Below are positions 1-11,282 of a stretch of 64,000 nucleotides of DNA, piece after piece. The DNA comes from Avena insularis (taxonomy: Eukaryota > Streptophyta > Magnoliopsida > Poales > Poaceae). Under the pieces are notes generated by a model. That model did no database searches and was not told the origin of the DNA. It was given only the letters and a program-made list of their open reading frames with translations. The stretch is from contig CM042697.1 of assembly GCA_023614405.1 (NCBI GenBank), positions 299,484,954-299,548,953 of the forward strand, read 5' to 3'. The position numbers and the translations under genes are program-made. How positions within the stretch are numbered: position 1 is the stretch's first letter; each line of letters starts with the position of its first letter.

Positions 1-2228
1 CACTTCGTAAGTGATCTTTCAATCATTTGACTTGCGACATTTTAGCATTAGTTTTATGAATGTGATTTCTCCAACTAGATTTGTAAATAATCCATCTTAT
101 ATGGAATACGGTAATTATTTGAATAATCTTTGTTCTTAGAATAACTCATTTAAATAACTATTATTAAAACAAATCTTGAAGCCAAGCTTTGATGTCAACG
201 AGAAATACAAACAACGGTTTGTTTGTTTTCGACGAACATCATCACATATTCTCTTGCTAGTTACTTAGGCCATTGTGGTTCATGAATTGAGTCGTTCTGT
301 ATGAAATTTCATACCAACCAATTCGATATCCAATACCCAAGAAACCACATTGTTTAACAAGAAAAGAATACAACCATAACATGTATATCATCTATATACC
401 TAAACTGGATATTTCTAGTCTTTTCTTTTCTGCCAAATATATTTTATAGATTCTCTTTCAGCATTTCCTTTTCCTTTTTAAAAGAATCTATCAACATCAA
501 CTGTGGCGCCATATACATGACACATAGTTCAAAGCGTGTATATTCAAATAATAATACCTTTGGACTTGCACTTTGAAGTAGATCACCATCATCAAATGAT
601 CGACATTCTTTCAAAATTCATTTTTTAGTAATCTTTTAGTGTAGTAAACACTTTACATACATCTTCTATTCATCCTTATCATGACGACTTTCATGATCAA
701 GCTAATATAGCTTATAAAGACAAATCGTGAGTATAACATTACTTTCTAAAACCCTTTTGGATGACTAGGATGTCTAGCATCTCCAACCTTTGCAAATTCT
801 CATCCAATATGAGAACATATATTATACTCTATCATATTGCAACCAAAACATTGTTTCAGATATCATTATATCTGCCACACATGATGGTTTCTGAAACAAT
901 TCTTTCAGCTCCTAGATAAACTTGATATTAAAACAATCAAGAATCATGGAGGCAAACATGATACTTAAGATACTAACACTGGAATTGTTACTCTCGATTT
1001 AATACCAATCATTAAATCTCACGGAGTAAACAGAGTTTGCTGAAAGTTTGCAATAGGACTTTAAACTTTAGATTGACACTCAACATAATACGATACTAGT
1101 TCGTAAAGTAAATATCCAGAATTCTATAGTTCTATTATCTCAATTACAACTAAGCATAAGGTGGCGAACGAATGCCAATGACTACAACAAATTATGCAAA
1201 TTCACTTTGATTTAATTTATGATAAATTGAGTTCTACTAATCCAAATTACAAATGAACTTCCACTCAAAAACGACATCCCTCGTGTATTTTTGGTGATTA
1301 CATGAACCAAATCCACTACACCAAGTCCGATCATCACGTGAGTCGGTGTATCTTCAAAGGCAAGCATCCATATGGTCATCATATCAAAACATATGACTCA
1401 TGCTTAACCTTTTGGTCCGTGTTCAGAGTCCATGTCTGTACATGCTAGGCTCACCAAGTAAGAACCTTAGTATTCACGTGTGTAAAACTGTCTTACACCC
1501 GAGATATGCTCGTGGATTCAAGTACACCCGATCATCACGTGATGTATTGAAGCGACGAAACATTGTCGGTGCATACTTAAGGAAGAACACATTCTTATCT
1601 TGATATCTAAATGAGGGATAATTTTATTATGCTAATAAAACGCCAAACTAGCAATATAAGATGCAACAAAGATCACATGTTAATAAGTGAAATGATATGG
1701 TTCTTGCACTTGATGTCCATCATGTGCATCGTGGTATGATCCTCATCGTTCCTTTATGTGTAAGGCCAAGGTCTATGGAAATTACACATTATGTGTGTTG
1801 TAAAAGTATCGACTTATACTTTTACTTACAACATCACCATATCATGACACTAGCCCAGCAACAATCTAAACTAGACACCTCTAATTTATCCATTGCAAGT
1901 TTTACGTGGCTTAGGGCTTTCGAAGATAGAACCGTTCTTACCTACAAACATGAACCACTACGAGGATAACCAAATTGTTGACAACTCGTTGCAAATTAGA
2001 TATTGACTATAGTAGGAGAGACAAACACCCGCTAGCCACTTATGCAAAACTAGTTGCATGTCAAGCGTGGAACATGTCTCATGTGCGAGACATGTAAAGT
2101 TTGTCCGGGCCGCTTCATCCCACTATGCCACCAATATCCAAAGTACAACTAATAAGAAATAAAATGATCACCATCGCCCACATATACATATGTGTACTAC
2201 CCGTGCAAAGCATCTACGCATAGATCCG
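1..2228 (-). other. Non-coding internal region of the copia-like element
   Basis: No gag, protease or pol motif was seen in either strand; open frames are under 100 codons and composition is AT-rich. Long untranslated leaders of this kind occur in large non-autonomous derivatives, but the rest of the element is outside the window, so this cannot be settled here. Confidence 0.5.
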
Positions 2229-2240
2229 GTTCTGATACCA
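2229..2240 (-). other. Primer binding site (tRNA-Met type)
   Basis: The minus strand reads TGGTATCAGAAC immediately downstream of the LTR, matching the initiator tRNA-Met 3' end used by most plant LTR elements (TGGTATCAGAGC) with one change. It fixes the element orientation and the LTR 3' boundary. Confidence 0.85.
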
Positions 2241-2241
2241 C

Positions 2242-3890
2242 TTTAGGGTTCGCAGCATAGAAAACAAAAAATTTCCTACGATGGGAACAACTATGTACCA
2301 AGATCTATCTACTAGATACAAGAAACGGGTGGATATACATCCATAGAATACATACCCTCGAAGAACGAATAGCATTAACGAGGTTATACTCGTGGATGAT
2401 GTAGTCGAACGCTTGCCGATCTCAAGATCGAGAAGAAGTCCATCCGGTCCAGCAGGTCCAGCACCATCCAGTCCAGCACCGCAAAGCAGTGGTGCATCCG
2501 TGATCGCACACACGTTCGGGTACCCTGACAACCGCCGCTCCCTCGCTCCAGCGAAGCAGCGGAAGCAACAAATCCTTCCATAAAAAGCCACCGGGAACAT
2601 GTATCTCGCTGATCCGAGACCATGGGGAAATTCTAAAGGGGGAGAGAGATCCTTCCCGAGGAGGTGTGCTTTGAGAGGAGGAGAGGGGGGCCTTTTATAG
2701 GGAGAGGGGGGCACCCCAAGGGGCATGGCGCCCAGCCATGGTGGCTGCCCCCACCTCTTCCATATTCATGTGGGTGGATCTTCCACTCAAAATGAAAAGC
2801 CTCCACTCCCATAAAAGAGCCTCCACTCAAAATTCCACTCACATGCATTAAATTTCCACCAAATTTAATGCAAGCTCTCATTTAAATAAAACTCTTTTAT
2901 TTATTTATTCAGAATTTTGTTAATTACTCTAATTAACAAACATAATTTCACATGCAGAACCAGTTTCGGTGTCTTGTGAAATAAATTCATGCGCTTTCCT
3001 TTTTCTTTCTCTGGCATATTATTTTCTCCAAATGGTGTCGGTATCCCTTAAGTGTGTCACCCTATGGTTCACGAATAATGTAGATATGATCGAGACCCCT
3101 CTCCGATCAATAATCAGCAGCGAGACCTAGAGATCCGTACTGACTCCCACATATTCAACAATGACTTCTGTGATCGTGTGAACCTTATACACATGTAACT
3201 CAATCCCTTTGTCTCGCGATATATTACATGTCCGAGATTCGATCATCGGTATCTCCATACCTAGTTTGATATCGTTACCGACATGTACTCTTTTCTCGTT
3301 CCCGTGATATAACATTCTAGTGATCAAATCACTTGCTTGCAAGCTAACTAATGTGATATCACCGAGAGGGCCCAGAGTATATCTCTCCGTCATCGGGATG
3401 GACAAATTCCACTCTTGATCCATGAGCCTCAAGATAATACCTTCGTAACACTGAACCCATCTTTATAATCACCCTGTTACGGTGTGACGTTTGATGTTAT
3501 CAAGATACTCTTCCAGTGTTAGTGATTGACATTATCTCATGGTCTAAGGACTAAAATTACTTCGTACAATGTTATAGCAATATAAACACAATGAATTTGA
3601 TCGTAATTCTATACTTCGGATGAATTTTCATCACACCATTCCAATAATGTTGTGACCTCTTTATTAACAACATCCAATGTCCATGATCAGAAAACCTTTG
3701 ATCATCTTGTTAATCAACGAGTTAGTTTATAAGAGAGGCATAACTAGGAACTTTCTATTTGTTTATTAAACACACATGTATTAACATTTCCATATTAATA
3801 CAATTATAGCATGCAAAATAAACATTTATCATAAATAAGGAATATGATAATAACCACTTTATTATTGCCTCTCGGGCATATTCCCTTCAA
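2242..3890 (-). repeat. 5' LTR of the copia-like element
   Basis: The LTR is about 1.65 kb. Its minus-strand end reads ...GAACCCTAAA directly before the primer binding site, and its start reads TTGAAGGGAATATGCC. A related LTR end, with a proper terminal CA, is seen at 63707. The short open frames inside (for example 3127-3432 and 2214-2726) have no domain and are not genes. Confidence 0.75.
2692..2700 (-). promoter_or_regulatory. TATA box of the copia-like LTR
   Basis: CTATAAAAG on the minus strand lies in the LTR next to a CT-rich stretch, in the position expected for the U3/R promoter, about 450 bp from the LTR 3' end. Confidence 0.55.
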
Positions 3891-3959
3891 GGCGGTGTCG
3901 CCGCCTCGATCCGCGACTAGTTCTGAAGTGACTAGCGTGACCGATGAGGCCGGGCCAGC

Positions 3960-4714
3960 ATGCGGGCGCAGGCGACTACGGCGGCCAGCCCAGCCGTGGT
4001 GGAAGATGAGGTTCCATTGGCATCGCTTCCACCGCCCTTCTCCGCGGTCACCGGGATCGGGGCCGTTCCACCCGCAAGGGCGTCACCATCAAGGAAGGCA
4101 GCCACGTCGACCGGAGGGGAGCTTCCTGCCGCGGCCTCTTCCTCGAAGAAGCCCTCCGTATCGTGGGCTCCAAGTCTGTTCGAGACGGGCCTTAGCCAGA
4201 AACTGGGCCCGGAGTTGGAGAAGCCGGCGCATATCCGCACGGGCCTACGCTTCATCCCAGTCGCCAAGTAATTGTTCTGACGTATTCTTTTGAGTTACTA
4301 ACTTGTATATGTCGGGCGAGCTCGCTGATGACTTTGTTTTGCAGGACTGGCATGAAGAAGATCGGTCACCCTACGGTGGCCAAAGTTCTAGTAGGCACCA
4401 CAGGGGTGTAGACTGATCCCTCCAAGAAGAGGAAGGGCGACGACTCCAAGGCGCCCGCTGAGGGCGCGAAGAAGGCAAAGGGAGACGAGGTCGTCATGAT
4501 CTCGGACGGGCCGATCGACGCCCCTAGTGAGGCTCCGATTGGAGCGGATGCGGCCGTGGAGGCGGTTGTGGACGCGAGGTCACAACAGGTGGAGCCTGCG
4601 ACATTGGTCGAGGCAGCGGGCCCGTCAGCGAGTGCTGCGGTGGCGACCTTCCCTCGCTTCGTGGCGAAGGCCTCCACTGTGAGTGTGTTGGCATAGTCGG
4701 CCCATGCGCCAAAA
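3960..4714 (+). pseudogene. Antisense gene of element A, upstream exons
   Basis: Two exon-like blocks run antisense to element A pol. The first (from about 3960 to 4266) encodes an Ala/Pro/Ser-rich stretch ending LRFIPVAK. A candidate intron (4267-4344; GTAATT...TTTTGCAG) follows. The second (4345-4714) encodes a basic region (SKKRKGDD, EGAKKAKGDE) and an Ala-rich region, with an in-frame TAG near 4410. The gene is cut at 4714 by the Tekay-like element and resumes at 30699. The basic exon resembles in style the second exon of the element B antisense gene (57205-57620). The 5' exons are beyond the copia junction at 3890. Function unknown. Confidence 0.6.
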
Positions 4715-7700
4715 TGTCAACACCCGAGTTTTTAATCCCAGATGCCTGTTATGCCATACATCGCAATCCCAGGATTACCATTTTTTGCGAGACATAACAA
4801 ATTGGATATCACAGTACATCATCCATTAAAAACCATACATAAGGTCTTACAACAAATAAAGGATCTCATGATCCAGTCTTAATACAATCATAGCAGCGGA
4901 ATAACATAATGATAACAATAGCGTAAGCAAGACTCCATCTTCATGGTCACAGGCAATGCTGAAGATGTGAGATGATCCTAGTTGTCGTAACCTTCCTGCG
5001 GTCCATCCTCCTGATAGTCCTCTTCATAGTCTGGCCACGGGAATAGCCAGGGACAAAGCCATGAGTACTCTTTAAGTACTCGCAAACTAATACTAACAAG
5101 TGAAGTGGTTTTTGAGTAGGAAGTACTAGGCTCTAGGTTGTTTTGCAAAAATCCAGGTTTACCTTAACTAAGTTCAGAAGCAAAGAAAGCTAGTTGAAAG
5201 TTTTATAACACCTAAAATGGGAACTTGAGTTTCATATCACAACCCTGTTGTGGTCAAGTCAAAGTCATGAATGATTTCATAAGTCATTTTGAAAACATCT
5301 GACGATGGAACAGTATGGCCACACCAACTGTCCATAACCGCGGACGTGGCTATTCGAATAGTTTGACACTCTGCAAAGGTGGTGCACTTTCACCACAACA
5401 TTCGATACATCCATCAGGAACAATCCTGAATTCACCATACTCAGTATGCGGATAATCAATCCTAACCTTTAAATTACACGCCCTTGTCTAGGCACCTCTC
5501 CCGTGAGTTTGGCCTCCCAACCATGACCAACTATCATCTTGGGAACTACGCAGGTGGACAATCTTCACAAGGTAACCTCAGCTCAAACCTTGGCCGCAAG
5601 GGAACCCATACTAAGGTATATAAATTTCCAGTCAAGCCCTACCCAAATTTCGGGTATTGTGGTTGTACGGTAAAATTGGAATGGTATCGCATCCAGACAA
5701 CCATCAATTTTATAAAGGGCTAAGGCTCATGCCTTAACATTTTCATCATCAAAATCAACTGGTGTTCAAGAACACATGTCAAAACATTTCAGTAGAATGA
5801 CTCATCATTCTAAGGTTTTCAGAACCATTTTCACCAAGTATTCCCATCTAAAGTGATCAAGTTTTATGCTTAGCACTAGCATCTACAAGTGGGGGTAAAC
5901 ACTAATGAGGGGTGGTGAACAAGTGTATCTTATCTAAGTTCAATCTCATGCCTCAGGATGACATCAAGATTATCTAACTTAGGCCAAGTTTTATGTTATT
6001 TATGCTACCTTTAAATATCTATCTAAAATCTACAAGTCACTAAGTAACTCCAATAGAAAGTTTTGATAAGGAAATAAAATAACTAAGCTGGCAAATAAAA
6101 CTAGGATTGGGTATCAAGTGATGTAAGCTTGCAAGTAATACTTGCATGGTTTAGCTTAGCTTGCTAAGATATTAGTATGAGCTTGCAAGGATTAGCTTGC
6201 TAAGTTGCAAGTGTTAGCTTGCCTTGAGTAGAGTAGTGGTTGGAGTTCTCCTCGGCTTCTGCCTCATAGTATTCTCCTTCCTCCTCGTATCCTTGGTCGG
6301 TACTAGCTTCTATAAATAAATACGAGGTACACAATCACCAAACAATACTTAACTACTTTTATTTATCACACCAAGGTTTTCACTAGATGACCTAGCATCA
6401 TCACAAACATTACAATCCTCAAAGCAGTTGTCTTATTTATTTTATTTTGGAAAATTAATTTCTACTCATTGAAAAACTACCTAAGATTTAATATTCTCCA
6501 ACTAAAACATGGGATCATGTTGACACATTTCATCACCACATATTTCAGTACATGGGAATGTGATTTAAAGTGGTGTAAATTTAACAAGGTTTAACCTTTT
6601 TATTTTAATTAAATAAAGTGACTAGAAATGCCTATGGGGCATTATTTCATTACTTGTCCATTATTTCTGCAGGTAAACCTAGATATTTTTATATATTCAG
6701 AAATGTCTAGTTAAATGTGATTTTTGAGAGTTGGAATCAACTCAAAAGCTTTTGTGATTGGATTTTGAAAAAAGTTTGAATGCAGAAAAGCTTCTGCCTT
6801 GTTATTTTTACTATAGGTGATCTAGAATTCCAAATGAATTTAATCAAACGGGCTTGGATTAAGAATTCCTGTACCTTTCTAACAAAAATGGTTTCATGCA
6901 ATTTGGTTTAGTGAATTGACTTGAGTTGATTTTTGAATCTAGGTACAGAACTAAGTTTGAAACTAATAGAATAAACCTAAATTCAAACTACCGGGTCACG
7001 TGGGAATGTAAATGGGCCGTCCCACGGCGCACAACGCACGCGTGGGTGAGTTTAAGTGATTGTCCCCACTCGTCAGTGAGACAGGTGGGTGCGAAGCGGT
7101 ACGAGGTGATGTGAACCACACGATCAACCTCTAATCCAACGACTGTGACTTATCGTCTCCACCGGGCAACGCCGGCGAGACAGAACCCTAGCGCGGCCAG
7201 TGGGGGTCTACGGGGGCTCACCGGGGCTCAGGCGAGGGTCGGCGATGGGGGCGAACGACGAAGTCGACAACGGCGAACCTCCTGGTACCGACGGCTTCTC
7301 CTGGGGCAGCTCCAATCGCTGGCTCCTTTCTTCCTCCTCCGCGGCAGACTCCGGTCAAATTCCGGCCACCTGCTGCTCGCCTTGCTCCGGGAAAGAGTGG
7401 GGGTGGTTCTGAGAGAGAGGAGTGTGTTAGTGTGAATAAATCGAGTGGGGGTGGACTCTATTTATAGTGCCAAGAGGGGACCGAAGGGCACTGGTGGAGC
7501 TCGTCGTGGTCATCGGCACAGTGAGCTAATGGCATGGGCGACGGTAGGGGGCGGTGTTGTGCTCCCTGGCAAAGCTCAACGGCGTGGTCTCGAGGCGTGG
7601 GGCGGTGCGAGACGGTCGGAACGTTGCGGTGCTCTAGGTGGGTCCGACGGGCATTTTAATGGCGCACCACGGCTACGGGTCGCACGACGGCAAACGGGGT

Positions 7701-8723
7701 TGTCTAGCGGTCTCCTGGGACGATGGTGATCACGCTTGCAAGAGGCGAGGGCGGCGCGTGGTCTGTGGGCGCGTGTTGAGTGCAGCGCTCTGTCGCGCTC
7801 TCGGCATGGCATAAAGGCGTAGGACACGGCGGTTCTAGAGTGGTCTAGTGGCTGGCAGGGCGTTGGACAGGAGGTGGCGATGGACGGTGGTCAATGTCCC
7901 AGACAAGGTGGGTAGGCTTGGTGCCGCTCCTAGCTTGCTGTCGACCATGGGGTGGCAAGGTGAGGCTCGACATGCTCACCATTGATGGCAATGGCAAGCT
8001 CAAGGTGGTGCTAGAGCTTGTTAACTAAGATAGGTGATCTACTAATAGCCTGCTGTGAGCTAGAGAGGGAACAAGGTTGGCCAAATCACTGCTCACTATA
8101 GTGTTTGTTGTTTGTTTGATTTGTGTTTGCAATGTGTTTGATGAAATGGCCGAAAGATATTTGAATTTGAATTTTTGGTTCAAACTTGGTGGGTGCACTA
8201 GTTACATACTAGGTAGTCTCTGTTTAGTTGGAAAGGTCAAGGTGCACTGGTTTGGTTGGTTTCTGAAAATGGGTGATCTTCACATATGTTAAAGATTCAA
8301 TTTTGAATTGTCATTTGAATCAAGTTGCCAAATGTTTCTGTAAGTTTGACAGGTGGGCTTGAGTTCAATTTTACTTGGTCTAGCAAGGGGTGAAAAGAAA
8401 TGGAATTGTTTCTGTTTGAAATCTTGGACTAAAAACACTCAAAGTGGTCTAGTGAGCAAGATTGGCAAAAATGACCATTTGCTTGTTTTGTTTGTTTTTG
8501 ATTTTTCTTGATTTGTTTCTGCTTGGAAAAGTTTTAGATGATTTTTTTCATCTTTAAACCATTCCTTGGTATTTACAACAATCAAACAAGTCCATTCATG
8601 CATTCATACTATCTTCACATACACATGCATTCATATGATGTTGATTAACAAAAGTTTTTGTTAACCCTAATTTTGAGTGATTGGAATTTGATAATCATTG
8701 TTCAATACTTTTGGGATGTTACA
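4715..8723 (-). repeat. 3' LTR of the Tekay-like element
   Basis: About 4.0 kb; minus strand begins TGTAACATCCC and ends GTGTTGACA. It aligns along its whole length with 26696-30698, with scattered substitutions and small indels (roughly 5% in the first 100 bp compared by eye). It includes a cluster of agcttgcaag words near 6125-6220 and a GC-rich block at 7010-7990. Open frames inside (7145-7435, 7445-7729 and others) appear in both LTR copies, have no domain, and are rejected as genes. Confidence 0.92.
7458..7467 (-). promoter_or_regulatory. TATA box in the 3' LTR (Tekay-like)
   Basis: The minus strand reads CTATAAATAG, a near-consensus plant TATA box, followed downstream by the GC-rich transcribed part of the LTR. 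The same box is at 29423-29432 in the 5' LTR. Confidence 0.7.
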
Positions 8724-8737
8724 AACCTCCCCTCCTT
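8724..8737 (-). other. Polypurine tract (Tekay-like)
   Basis: The minus strand reads AAGGAGGGGAGGTT immediately before the 3' LTR start TGTAACATCCC. This is the plus-strand DNA priming site and marks the 3' end of the internal domain. Confidence 0.9.
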
Positions 8738-8778
8738 AAACAAAATCTTGTCCTGATATTTGAGAAAGAAGAAAACTA

Positions 8779-10360
8779 GGATTTAAAAAGATCGGGAAAC
8801 TCCGTCTTGATGTAGTCTTCTCGTTCCCAGGTAGCTTCTTCTTCAGTGTGGTTGCTCCACTAGATCTTGAGAAACTTGATGCTTCGTGTCCTGGTGGTTC
8901 TGAAAGCTTCCTCCAAAATACGGATGTGTACTTTTGGATACGTCAGGTCATCGTCGATCTATATGGTGCGGTGATCAATGTTCTTGAAAACTTCAGTATT
9001 CTCCAGGACTTCTAGGCATTGCGAAGTAACGATATATGGAACACATTATGTACTGCTAACATCTCCTCCGATAGTTCCAATTGATACGATACTTCTCCTT
9101 GACGATTCAGAATCTTGAAAGGTCCGATATATCTGGGGGCTAACTTTCCTTTGAGCTGGAAAGGCTGCATTCCCTTCAAATGCGACATTTTGAGATACAA
9201 AAAATCTCCGATATTGAAAGCGAGTTCTCGGCGTCTCTTATCGGCATAACTCTTCTGTCTGGACTGGGCGGTCTTGAGGTGATCATGGATCTTGTGAACT
9301 TTCTCTTCTGCTTCTCGTAGAATGTCGGGTCCAAAAATCTGACTCTCTCCTACTTCCGACCAATTCAAAGGGGTACGTCACTTCCTTCCATACATGAATT
9401 AAAATGGGTCCATTTGCAAACTAGCTTGATAACTGTTGTTGTAAGAAAATTCCGCAAAAGGTAGATAGTCTTCCCATATAGATCCATACTCTAGCACACA
9501 TGCTCTCAACATATCTTCGAGTATTTGATTTACTTGCTCCGTTTGTCCATCGGTCTGAGGGTGATACGCTATGCTAAAATCTAGTCGGGTTCCTAATCGT
9601 TCTTAGACTTTCTTCCAAAATCTCGAGGTAAACTGAGTTCCTCGATCTGACACAATGTTCTTGGGGACTCCGTGCAAACTGACGATTCTAGATATGTACA
9701 ACTCTGCTAGCTTTGAACTCTGGTAGGTGGTCTTGACTGGTAAGAAGTGGGCGACCTTGGACAGTCTACCAACTATGACCCAAATAGAGTTATTTCCCCT
9801 ACTAGAAGTAGGTAATCCGGTGATAAGTCTATTCCAACTGAATCCCATTTCCATTCTGGAATCTGTAGTGGTTGCAATATTCCTGCGGGTCTCTGATGTC
9901 CCGCCTTGACTCTCTGACAAATATCACACTTGGCGATGTAGCTTCCGATTTCTCTCTTCATCTTATGCCACCAAATTTGCTCCTTCAAATCCTGATACAT
10001 CTTCGTTCCTCCGGGGTGGATAGAATAAAGAGTATCATGAGCCTCTTTCAAAATAGCTTCCTTCAGCTCTGAATCTGCTGGTACACAGAGACATCCTTTG
10101 TACCACAAAACTCCTTTATCTTCGGTGAATCCGGGTACTTTGCCTGTACCGATGCGATGTTTGATTCCATCGATACTAGCATTTACTTTATGCACCTCCT
10201 TGATCTGACTGATCAAAGTCGATTGAAGTTCTATGCTAACCAAAAATCCTTCACTTACTAATTCAATTCTAAAATCTTCCAACTCCTTGTGCAAACTTGG
10301 CCGCTCTTTCAGAATCATGGAGTTCAAGCGGCACAACAATCTACTAAGGGCATCGGCTAC
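8779..10360 (-). pseudogene. Integrase and chromodomain of the Tekay-like element
   Basis: The segment begins, right after the CACTA-1 edge, with the VADALSR end of the RNase H region. It continues through the integrase zinc finger (H-x-H then CDICQ, about 9930-10010) and the core with D in VSDRGTQF (about 9625-9640). The usual C-terminal PRYIGPF and VFHISLLR blocks are at about 9015-9150. A chromodomain-like tail (EEEATWERED, ending EFPDLFKS before a stop at about 8778) follows in another frame. Frameshifts near 9850 and 9010 and stops near 9603 and in the 9370-9600 stretch break it. The chromodomain is thought to guide integration to particular chromatin. This copy cannot make a functional enzyme. 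Confidence 0.85.
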
Positions 10361-10374
10361 CACTACTAGGAAAA
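10361..10374 (+). repeat. Left terminal inverted repeat of CACTA-1
   Basis: CACTACTAGGAAAA, the inverse of 22487-22500, preceded by the target duplication TAC. Confidence 0.95.
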
Positions 10375-10382
10375 CAGCAGTT

Positions 10383-10655
10383 AGTGGCGCACCTGAAAAG
10401 ATCATCTGTGGCGCACTAGCAGTGCGCCACGTGCCTTGAGCTACGGCTATCTCCCAGCCGTGGCGCACTGCCTAGTGCGCCACAGTTGTGTCGAGATAGG
10501 CGTAGCGCACCTGCTAGTGCACCACGACTATGTGGGAAGGTGCGCTACGCGTAGGATCTTCTGTGGCGCACTTCCCAGTGCGCCACTAAGCTTCTATAGT
10601 GCGCTTTAGGTGTAGTGCGCCACAGAAGGTAGATCATGTGCGCCACAGGTGTTTT
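10383..10655. repeat. Left subterminal repeats of CACTA-1
   Basis: A cluster of short direct and inverted copies of GTGGCGCAC / GTGCGCCAC and GTAGCGCAC, many paired as small palindromes. In En/Spm-type elements such arrays bind the second transposon protein and define the ends. One copy, AGATAGGCGTAGCGCAC at 10494-10510, recurs inside the element at 17550-17566 in inverse orientation. Confidence 0.85.
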
Positions 10656-10937
10656 TTTTGTTTTTTTAACTTTCGAGCCAGATTATATACAATACAGATT
10701 ATATACAATATTACAGCAGATATACACACACAGATACAAGATATACAATTATATATATAAATACACAATTTGAAAAACAAGATTGAAACAAATACATATA
10801 GATAAGTCTCATACATGAATACATAGTATAAGTTACATTGTTTCGATCAAGTTACAAAGTAGTACTTGGTGACATGCGAATACATGTGTCGATCGAACAA
10901 GTTAGAGCTCGGAAGCTCGCCTAGACATCTAAACTAG

Positions 10938-11186
10938 CTAGACACAAACGTGGGATAAACAACCAAAGAAGATAAGCATGATCACCGCCGCGACGAAGGT
11001 GTAGGTCTTCATCCGGTTCCTTGTCCTAACTCCCGCTAGATAGCGCGTGTATCTAGCTTCCGCCTCCTCCATAGTGTTGTACCCTTTGTAGCTATTGCCG
11101 CTGAAATGGTGCACCTGTCTCCGACAGTCTTCCCAATCATCGTAGACTCCGGGAACCCGTCCCTTGTACACGACGTACCACGTCAT
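10938..11186 (-). CDS. Small protein: RNase H1-type hybrid-binding domain plus membrane segment
   Basis: An intact 82-codon frame. Residues about 1-52 (WYVVYKGRVPGVYDDW...YKGY...EEAEARY) match the pattern of the RNase H1 N-terminal hybrid-binding / caulimovirus viroplasmin-like domain, which binds RNA-DNA hybrid or dsRNA. Residues about 61-80 form one hydrophobic helix (FVAAVIMLIFFG). No RNase H catalytic domain follows. The ATG is directly preceded by a pyrimidine-rich stretch ending TTATAG, so it may be a 3' exon rather than a free gene. It lies downstream of the second CACTA gene and the hairpin array on the same strand. Its role in transposition is unknown. Confidence 0.65.
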   Translation of the reverse strand: MTWYVVYKGRVPGVYDDWEDCRRQVHHFSGNSYKGYNTMEEAEARYTRYLAGVRTRNRMKTYTFVAAVIMLIFFGCLSHVCV

Positions 11187-11282
11187 CTATAAGTTGACAA
11201 TAATAATTAACCGGTGATTAAAAAAAACATATATAATTAAAGTCGCATATGAAAATACACTTATAGAAAGTACTCCTAAATC

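Larger units (their letters stand above)
1..3890 (-). mobile_element. Copia-like (Angela/BARE-like LTR) retrotransposon, 5' part
   Basis: Read on the minus strand, an LTR (3890 to 2242) is followed by a tRNA-Met-type primer binding site and about 2.2 kb of internal sequence that runs off the left edge. The LTR start closely resembles the Triticeae Angela/BARE LTR start (a TATGCCC-GAGAGGCAATAATAAA block), which is recalled family knowledge. The junction at 3890/3891 lies against element A sequence; the terminal TG of the LTR appears to be missing. The internal part contains no gag-like reading frame, so the copy may be non-autonomous or have a very long untranslated leader. Confidence 0.75.

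Noticed and set aside
7145..7729. Open frames in the GC-rich part of the Tekay-like LTR (also 29029-29996)
   Set aside because: They occur in both LTR copies, shift and break between them, and show no domain; GC-rich composition explains the lack of stops.
10383..10655. CRISPR-like array
   Set aside because: The repeats are short, inverted as well as direct, irregularly spaced and confined to transposon ends in a plant genome; they are CACTA subterminal repeats.
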